This document shows positions 29,704 through 34,642 of a DNA stretch of 34,642 nt, piece after piece. Position numbers and translations under genes: made by a program. Origin of the DNA: Desulfovibrio sp. (GTDB taxonomy: Bacteria; Desulfobacterota; Desulfovibrionia; Desulfovibrionales; Desulfovibrionaceae); the NCBI GenBank assembly GCA_031284485.1, contig JAISZT010000006.1, positions 1-34,642 on the forward strand. The letters are read 5' to 3'. Each line of letters opens with the position of its first letter. The stretch's first letter is position 1. The notes below the pieces were generated by a model. That model saw only the letters and a program-made list of their open reading frames with translations, ran no database searches and was not told the DNA's origin.

Positions 29704-30816
29704 ATGAATCAGCGAGATTACTATGAAGTGCTTAGCGTAAGCCGTAGCGCCGATGAAGCCGAAATAAAGCGCGCCTATAGAAAACTGGCTTTGCAATATC
29801 ACCCTGATCACAACTCCGGCGACGCCGAAGCTGAACACAAATTCAAGGAAGCTGCGGAAGCCTATGACGTGTTGCGTGACGCGGGCAAGCGCGCGCGCTA
29901 TGACCGTTTCGGGCATGCCGGCGTGCAGGGGAGCGGAGCCGGAGGCTTTGGCTCCACCGAAGACATTTTTGCTCACTTCAGCGATATTTTCGGCGATCTT
30001 TTTGGTTTTTCCCATGCTTCCCGCGGGCCGCGCGCCACGGCCGGCGATGACCTGCGCTACAATCTGAACATCACTTTCGCCCAGGCCGCCAAGGGCGATG
30101 AAATCACTTTGCGCCTGCAAAAACGCGTCACCTGTTCCGAATGCAGGGGTAGCGGCGCAGCCCCCGGCACCAAGCCGGAAACCTGTCGCCAGTGCAACGG
30201 CACAGGACAGGTGCGCCGTTCCCAGGGCTTTTTCCAGATCGCCATGCCGTGTCCCGTTTGCAGGGGCAGCGGGCAGATGATCGCCAAGCCCTGCCCCAAA
30301 TGCAAGGGCGAAGGCATTGTCGCGGAGATGCGTGAGCTTGTCGTGCGCGTGCCGGCCGGCGTGGATACGGGCACCCGTCTGCGGGTGCGCGGTGAAGGTG
30401 AACCCGGCATGCACGGCGGGCCGCCCGGCGATTTGTATGTCGTCCTGTCCGTGGAAGCGGACAAGCGCTACCAGCGTGAGGGGCAAAATCTGCTCTGCTC
30501 TCAGGAAATCACCTTTGTGCAGGCTGCGTTGGGGCATAAAATCGATGCGCCCGGCCTGGACGGACCGTTGCCGCTTGAAATTCCCGCAGGCATTCAAAGC
30601 GGCTCTCTGCTGCGCCTGCCGGGCGAAGGCCTGCCCTATCCCGGACAAAAGCGGCGCGGCGACATGCTGGTGGAAATCAAGGTGCTCACTCCCACACATC
30701 TTTCAGACCAGCAAATTGAGATCCTGTGGGAGTTTGAACGCGCAACCGAGCAGCGTCCCATGGAAAAGGTGAAGCGCGCCGCCAAGAAGATTAAAAAAGC
30801 CATAGGGCTGGATTAA
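29704..30816 (+). CDS. dnaJ: chaperone DnaJ (Hsp40)
   Basis: The 370-residue type I Hsp40 has the J domain at 1-70 with the HPD triad in QYHPDHNSGD (about 33-35), a Gly/Phe-rich linker (GVQGSGAGGFGSTEDIF), four zinc-finger repeats (CSECRGSG, CRQCNGTG, CPVCRGSG, CPKCKGEG) and the substrate-binding C-terminal domains with GDLYVVLSVEADKRYQREGQ. It stimulates the DnaK ATPase. No dnaK or grpE lies within the window. The stop codon overlaps that of the converging nuclease remnant. Confidence 0.95.
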   Translation: MNQRDYYEVLSVSRSADEAEIKRAYRKLALQYHPDHNSGDAEAEHKFKEAAEAYDVLRDAGKRARYDRFGHAGVQGSGAGGFGSTEDIFAHFSDIFGDLFGFSHASRGPRATAGDDLRYNLNITFAQAAKGDEITLRLQKRVTCSECRGSGAAPGTKPETCRQCNGTGQVRRSQGFFQIAMPCPVCRGSGQMIAKPCPKCKGEGIVAEMRELVVRVPAGVDTGTRLRVRGEGEPGMHGGPPGDLYVVLSVEADKRYQREGQNLLCSQEITFVQAALGHKIDAPGLDGPLPLEIPAGIQSGSLLRLPGEGLPYPGQKRRGDMLVEIKVLTPTHLSDQQIEILWEFERATEQRPMEKVKRAAKKIKKAIGLD

Positions 30817-31181
30817 GATTTTTTTGTTCCTGACGCAGTCCGCAGGGTGTCCGGTAATTCATAGAGGTGCGCGCCTATTTGCCGCTTGCTCTCGTCGATG
30901 GCGATGGTCAGAAGCAAGGGGGCTGCATAGGCATTGCCATACTGCCTTTCGCGCATCTGCCGCATGCCTTCCTCGGCTTCTTTTCGCGCCTTGCCGGCAT
31001 CTGCGGCATATTTGACCTCAATCACAACGGTTTTGTCTTCGCATTGAGCGACTATATCCATGCGTCCGAGGTTGTTGTGGACTTCAGCCTGCGCCCGGAT
31101 ACCGGCGCCGATCATCAACGGCAAGGGCGAGTTTTTCCGGGTAAGGGCAAAGGACGCGGCCGCGTTGGCCGTGGGCGTCAA
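30813..31181 (-). pseudogene. N-terminally truncated PD-(D/E)XK nuclease-domain gene (DUF1703/PDDEXK_9 type)
   Basis: The frame gives about 122 residues with no credible start codon (only TTG, no ribosome binding site). The recognisable part is AGIRAQAEVHNNLGRMDIVA, then EDKTVVIEVKYAADA, and a final AIDESKRQIGAHLYEL. This is the C-terminal PD-(D/E)XK domain, with D in GRMDIV and E-x-K in IEVKYA, of the large AAA-like/DUF1703 proteins that are normally around 500 residues. The N-terminal ATPase-like domain is missing, and sequence becomes non-family just upstream of LMIGAGIRAQ, where the repeat region begins. It probably lost its 5' part by rearrangement. Confidence 0.75.
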
Positions 31182-31216
31182 GCGTTCGGTCGGCTTCTGG
31201 GAAGAACAATGACATG

Positions 31217-31396
31217 GCTTCAGGCGTTGTGACGAAGGAAACTACGCCTGAAGACAGCAATTGGTTACGCGAAACTCAATCTTCGAAAGCTGCTGTCGCT
31301 ATCCGTGCTTCAGCCGTTGCGACGCAGGAGGCTACGGATGAAGACAGCAACTTGTTACGCGAAATTGCATCTCCGGGAACTGCTATCTATGCTGTC
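31217..31396. repeat. two tandem 90-bp units, each with an internal hairpin
   Basis: Unit 1 starts at 31217 and unit 2 at 31307, an exact 90-base period with many substitutions. Each carries a stem: CTTCAGGCG/CGCCTGAAG (31218-31226, 31245-31253) in the first and CTTCAGCCG/CGGATGAAG (31308-31316, 31335-31343, one mismatch pair) in the second, both with an 18-base loop. The shared core GAAGACAGCAA and TTGTTACGCGAAA-like words follow each stem. Confidence 0.7.
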
Positions 31397-31402
31397 TTTA
31401 TT

Positions 31403-31466
31403 CGTACGCGCAAAGCGGCTACGACTAAAGCGTCGCTATCCGTACGCCTCGCAAGCGCGGCTACGG
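31403..31466. repeat. pair of REP-like imperfect palindromes
   Basis: Two related palindromes occur at 31403-31423 (CGTA...TACG arms) and 31440-31466 (CCGTA, GCC, CGC arms pairing with GCG, GGC, TACGG around AA). Both include GGCTACG words also found in the 90-bp units, so all four may be members of one dispersed extragenic repeat family. Confidence 0.5.
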
Positions 31467-31526
31467 CTACCGCTTCGGCGCGGTGTTCGCTGGAGCCATA
31501 GCTTTAATTATATGGTGGTTATTTTA

Positions 31527-32189
31527 ATGCCTACCAAAGCTGATTGCGTTGCGGCCGTATCCCGCGCCGCCAATGTGCCCGCGGAACAGGCGGCCTCTAT
31601 CGTGGACTTTGTGTTGAAAGAACGGCAGCGCCTGAAGGCGGCCGGGCAACTGGTGAACCTTGAAGGCAGCCTTGCCGGAAGTCTTATGCACATGGCCGAG
31701 GCCGAGCGCGTAAGTCTTGCCCGGGAGCGGCGCGACACGGCCCTGACCATTGTCAAACGGCAGCGTCTGGCCGAGCGCGCAACGGCCCTGCAAGGCGAGG
31801 GGCTGACATTTGGCCGGGCCATCACTACCCTGCTGTGGGGGGACAGGGGCCGCGCATCGGGAGTGCGGGAAAGCGCCGCCCGGCGCGTGGACGCCCTGCG
31901 CACTCTTTGGCGTGGAAAACTGGCGCGGGAACTGGACGCCATACCGGGGCTTGCCGAGGCCATCAAGAATGATGCCGCCCTTGATTCAGCCATCCGCCGC
32001 GAAATGATAGAGCCGGGATCGACTGGAGACGCTACGGCGGCCAGAGCAGCCGGTGTGTTCAGCCAATTGTTGGAAGCCATACGCACAACTCTGAACGACG
32101 CCGGGGCAAACATCGGCAGGCTACCCGGCTTAAGAACCATGGCAATCCCTCTCTCAGTGATTATTGATAGTGCTTATCATGCCCTCTGA
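31527..32189 (+). pseudogene. truncated phage-like protein gene (N-terminal part)
   Basis: From ATG 31527 (GGTGG nine bases upstream) the frame gives 220 residues. The first ~200 are a coherent helical protein (MPTKADCVAAVSRAANVPAE, LVNLEGSLAGSLMHMAEAER, TLWRGKLARELDAIPGLAEA) resembling the N-terminal region of large phage structural or polyvalent proteins. The match to a specific family is uncertain. After NIGRLPG the sequence turns into unrelated residues and stops, so the C-terminal part appears lost. It is probably a prophage remnant left by recombination. It ends 19 bases before the converging P-type ATPase gene. Confidence 0.5.
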
Positions 32190-32208
32190 GCTAAGGCAAT
32201 AGCCACAT

Positions 32209-34098
32209 TCAAGAAACTCTGTTCGCGTGTTCCTTGAAACCAAGCAACCGCGCCGAGTTCAAAACCACCAGCAAGGCTCCGGCATTGTGCGCCAAGGCTC
32301 CGATTACCGGCCCCATGAAACCCGTTGCTGCCAGTGTGACTGTCGTAAAGTTCAATAGCATGGAAACGAAAATGTTCACCTTGATGGTCAACACCGTTTT
32401 TTTGGCAAGGCGCAGCAAGTGCGGCAACGTCTTGATATCATCCCGGACAAGAACTCCGTCAGCGGCCTCTACGGCAATGCCGCTGCCGCTGCCGCCCATG
32501 GCGAGGCTGACATAGGCTGTTTTCAGAGCCGGGGCGTCATTGATCCCATCGCCGATCATGCACACTTTTTCTTTTGCGATACCCTGCAATTCCTGTCCGA
32601 TGATTCCCGCCTTGTCTTCCGGAAGCAGTACCGCACGAATATCTGTGATGCCGACCAGCCCCGCGATATTTTTCGCCGACTCCTCATGATCGCCTGTCAG
32701 CAGTATGGTTTTCGCGCCTTCGGCGTGGAGTGTTTGGATAGTGGTCCGGGCATCATCGCGCAAAGTGTCGGCAAGGATAATCAGGCCGATAATACCTCCG
32801 TCCATTCCGAGATAGATAACGGTATGTCCGGCTGTTTGATGTTGCCAAGACAGTTTCACTGCCTCGTCCGGGAGGGGTATCCCACTGTCACGCATCCATT
32901 GAAGATTTCCGCCCCAAATGGCTTTGCCGCCAATGCTCACCCGGATACCGCGTCCAGGGGTCATAAAAAATTCTTCCGATTCCGCCGCCGTCACTCCCTG
33001 CTCTTTGGCGTAGCGTACGACGGCTTTCCCCAAGGGATGCTCGGAACATTGCTCCACAGCGGCCGCAAGCGCGAGCAGTTTGTCTTCCGAAATATCGAAA
33101 CGCAAGGGGATGACGGCAATCACCTTGGGTTCACCGTGAGTAAGCGTTCCGGTTTTGTCGAAGGCGATCAGGGTGACCTGGGCGAGCCGTTCCAAGGTAT
33201 CGCCTTGCGCTATGAGAACACCGAAGCGCGTCGCATTGCCGATACCGGCCATGATGGCTGTCGGAGTGGCCAAAACCAGAGCGCAAGGACAAAAAACCAC
33301 CAGAATCGTCACCGCCCGGATCGCTTCGCCGGTTATCGCCCAGGTACTCAGGGCTGCGGCAAGGGCCGCGAAGACTATCCAGGTGGACCACCGATCCATG
33401 ACCCGCACGACGGGAGATTTTTCGGCGTCCGCTGATTCAACCAGCCGGATCATGCGTTGCAGGGCGCTGTCTTCGCCGACTTTTACGGCCCGCATGTCGA
33501 ACGCGCCGAGTTGATTCACCGTCCCGCTGCACACCTCGTCGTTCACGCCCCTGTCCACCGGCAGAGCTTCGCCGGTCATCAATGACTGGTCAATCGCCGT
33601 CTGGCCGGATGTTATGATTCCGTCAACAGGAACAGTCTCGCCTGGAAATACCCGAAGTATGTCACCCAAGCGTACTTCCTGGGCTGGCAGTGTTATTTCT
33701 GAACCATCGCGCAGCACATGGGCGGTGCGCGGCGTCAGATTCACCATTTTTTCAATGCCTTCCCGCGCCTTGCGCACCGTGCGCTCCTCCAGCAGGCTGC
33801 CGAGCGACATGATGAAGGCCACTTCTCCCGCCGCGAAAATTTCGCCGCTGACGACGGAGGCCACAAGGGCAATGGCCACCAGAACATCCGCCTTCACGTC
33901 AAAGCGGGTGAACAGACCAACAAGCGCCATCCGCACAATGGGTATTCCACAAAGGACAACGGCTACCCAGGCTGGATCGCAAGGAAAGGCTGTTCTTTCA
34001 CTGCCGAAGAAACTGACAGCCAAGGCAATACCGCCTATGACCGCCGACAGGACATGCCGTTTTTCCTCATTCAGTATACATTCTTTCAACGGGTCCAT
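32209..34098 (-). CDS. P1B-type heavy-metal-translocating ATPase without N-terminal metal domain
   Basis: The 629-residue pump has the actuator TGEALP (175-180), CPC in the metal-binding helix (C270-C272, FCPCALVLATPTAI), the phosphorylated D314 in DKTGTLT, SEHPLG (352-357) for ATP binding and GDGIND (516-521). Its last helix reads HNAGALLVVLNSARLL (604-619). CPC occurs in Cu, Zn/Cd and other subgroups. The final helix lacks the Asp of ZntA (DTG) and the MxxSS of CopA, so the metal is unresolved. There is no HMA or Cys-rich N-terminal domain. It follows the CsoR-type repressor by 10 bases and is likely derepressed by the exported metal. Confidence 0.93.
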   Translation of the reverse strand: MDPLKECILNEEKRHVLSAVIGGIALAVSFFGSERTAFPCDPAWVAVVLCGIPIVRMALVGLFTRFDVKADVLVAIALVASVVSGEIFAAGEVAFIMSLGSLLEERTVRKAREGIEKMVNLTPRTAHVLRDGSEITLPAQEVRLGDILRVFPGETVPVDGIITSGQTAIDQSLMTGEALPVDRGVNDEVCSGTVNQLGAFDMRAVKVGEDSALQRMIRLVESADAEKSPVVRVMDRWSTWIVFAALAAALSTWAITGEAIRAVTILVVFCPCALVLATPTAIMAGIGNATRFGVLIAQGDTLERLAQVTLIAFDKTGTLTHGEPKVIAVIPLRFDISEDKLLALAAAVEQCSEHPLGKAVVRYAKEQGVTAAESEEFFMTPGRGIRVSIGGKAIWGGNLQWMRDSGIPLPDEAVKLSWQHQTAGHTVIYLGMDGGIIGLIILADTLRDDARTTIQTLHAEGAKTILLTGDHEESAKNIAGLVGITDIRAVLLPEDKAGIIGQELQGIAKEKVCMIGDGINDAPALKTAYVSLAMGGSGSGIAVEAADGVLVRDDIKTLPHLLRLAKKTVLTIKVNIFVSMLLNFTTVTLAATGFMGPVIGALAHNAGALLVVLNSARLLGFKEHANRVS

Positions 34099-34108
34099 GT
34101 TTTGCCTT

Positions 34109-34384
34109 TTACGTCATGCGTGAGAACTGCTCTATTGCTTTAGACAGTTTTTTCAGAGTGTTGTCAGCATTCCCTTCGGCAATGCCCCTAAGCACGCAAT
34201 GATGCAGGTGGCCCTCCAAGATGACTTGCCCGGTTTTGTGCAAAGCGGCCTTGGTGGCACCAATCTGAATCAAGATGTCATCGCAGGGCACATCATTCTG
34301 CACCATCGTCATAATGCCGCGCACCTGCCCTTCAATTTTTTTCAGCCGGGCAACCACTGCGTCCACATTCATGCATTCTCGCAT
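34109..34384 (-). CDS. CsoR/FrmR-family metal-sensing repressor, Cu(I)-type ligand set
   Basis: The 91-residue protein, taken from ATG 34384 (GGAGG five bases upstream), is a DUF156 all-helical repressor with VVARLKKIEGQVRGIMTMV and KAALHKTGQVILEGHLHHC. The metal ligands can be read: C34, H59 and C63 have the same spacing as the C36-H61-C65 set of Cu(I)-sensing CsoR, whereas RcnR/FrmR have other residues at the third position. It should leave DNA on binding metal, releasing the downstream ATPase. Extra His at 61 and 62 could modify specificity. An operator-like palindrome overlaps its own promoter. Confidence 0.92.
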   Translation of the reverse strand: MRECMNVDAVVARLKKIEGQVRGIMTMVQNDVPCDDILIQIGATKAALHKTGQVILEGHLHHCVLRGIAEGNADNTLKKLSKAIEQFSRMT

Positions 34385-34407
34385 AGATGCCTCCATTTTG
34401 ATACCTA

Positions 34408-34424
34408 ATACCCCTATATGGTAT
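34408..34424. promoter_or_regulatory. CsoR-type operator
   Basis: ATACC and GGTAT form an inverted repeat around CCTATAT, with a C-tract next to the left arm (ATACCCC). This is the A/T-flanked G/C-tract style of DUF156 repressor sites. It overlaps the -10 of the promoter and lies 24 bases from the repressor start, fitting autoregulation. Confidence 0.65.
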
Positions 34425-34446
34425 ACTGATTAAAAACAATTGTCAA
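34418..34446 (-). promoter_or_regulatory. promoter of the repressor-ATPase operon
   Basis: On the minus strand TTGACA (34446-34441) and TACCAT (34423-34418) are 17 bases apart. The -10 is within the operator, so repressor binding would block polymerase directly. Confidence 0.6.
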
Positions 34447-34540
34447 TTCCCTCCTAAAAACCAGCATCACTGCGGATCGCTTTGACAGTAAATAGGAAAA
34501 GGAAATTCTTTTCCCCGATCGGCCTAGTGCCATGCGTCAT

Positions 34541-34642
34541 CTAAATATTAGGATATAGTCTTTTCAATTTGATCCTCGCATCATCCGTGGTAAATTGCCA
34601 ATCAATCGACTTCGGCGTCTTGTTTCTGGCGGTTTCCCATGC
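34541..34642 (-). mobile_element. IS630-type transposase, 3' end (cut by window edge)
   Basis: On the minus strand the frame entering from the window edge reads WETARNKTPKSIDWQFTTDD then ARIKLKRLYPNI and a stop at 34543-34541. This is the characteristic C-terminus of IS630-family DDE transposases. The rest lies outside the window, so it cannot be said whether the element is intact. The element end probably lies within 34520-34540 near a TA dinucleotide, the IS630 target. Confidence 0.75.

Larger units (their letters stand above)
31182..31526. other. 345-base gene-poor stretch filled by repeats
   Basis: This lies between two truncated genes and is taken up mostly by the tandem repeat and palindromes described separately. 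A plus-strand frame from ATG 31214 to 31501 (95 codons) crosses it. The 90-bp period preserves that frame, but the product is low in complexity, so coding is doubtful. Confidence 0.5.

Noticed and set aside
31217..31396. Possible CRISPR-like array
   Set aside because: There are only two diverged head-to-tail units with no constant repeat/variable spacer pattern and no cas genes nearby.
31214..31501. Plus-strand ORF across the 90-bp repeat
   Set aside because: The frame is kept only because the period is a multiple of three. Both units carry palindromes, and the product is Ala/Thr/Arg-rich with no recognisable domain.

Overview
The window looks like a chromosomal segment of a Gram-negative, corrinoid-using anaerobe, most likely a Desulfovibrio-like member of the Desulfobacterota. 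The basis is the moderately GC-rich coding style, an rpsT-rpoZ-dnaJ housekeeping run, a DUF169 protein, an envelope RND efflux system, a sigma-54 activator and two reductive-dehalogenase-like proteins. The taxonomic call is an inference.

Left part (1-6954): the tail of an ABC ATPase, a 53-residue small gene, an EamA transporter, a DUF169 protein, and a minus-strand polyphosphate operon (ppk1, a short ppx/gppA, a small basic protein). A plus-strand helical protein that may be PhoU-like follows.

Metal region (6926-15981, minus strand): a tightly packed run of lipoprotein CusC, CusF, CusB, CusA, a DUF2318 protein, a MacB/FtsX-type permease and a LolD-type ATPase. A small Cys/Met-rich protein precedes it. 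It combines a copper/silver RND pump, whose Met triad and proton-relay Asp are intact, with a DUF2318/ABC module otherwise known from FetMP/P19-type iron loci. Two strong inverted repeats lie inside the run.

Dehalogenase-like region (16292-29020): the central finding. A long minus-strand gene run starts behind a candidate sigma-54 promoter and is divergent from its probable activator, a GAF-AAA-Fis protein. In transcription order it encodes a membrane-anchored DUF59 protein, a DsbD/CcdA-like membrane protein, a 4-TM protein, RdhA-like protein 1 (three N-terminal TM helices, no Tat signal), a 2-TM RdhB-like protein, RdhA-like protein 2 (same architecture), an internally duplicated ion-transporter-like protein, three membrane-anchored ferredoxin-like proteins, a double-PDZ protein and an outer-membrane barrel. 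By the positive-inside rule both RdhA catalytic domains, two ferredoxins and the DUF59 domain face away from the cytoplasm. This suggests a respiratory complex assembled on the outer face of the membrane with its own Fe-S maturation helpers. A signal-peptide-bearing nitroreductase-like protein lies beyond the activator.

Right part (29021-34642): a promoter embedded in a terminator-like inverted repeat leads into rpsT-rpoZ-dnaJ. Then comes a rearranged segment with a decapitated PD-(D/E)XK nuclease gene, a 90-bp hairpin-bearing tandem repeat with REP-like palindromes, and a truncated phage-like gene. Last are a CsoR-type repressor/P1B-ATPase pair with a visible operator-promoter and the 3' end of an IS630-type transposase running off the window.
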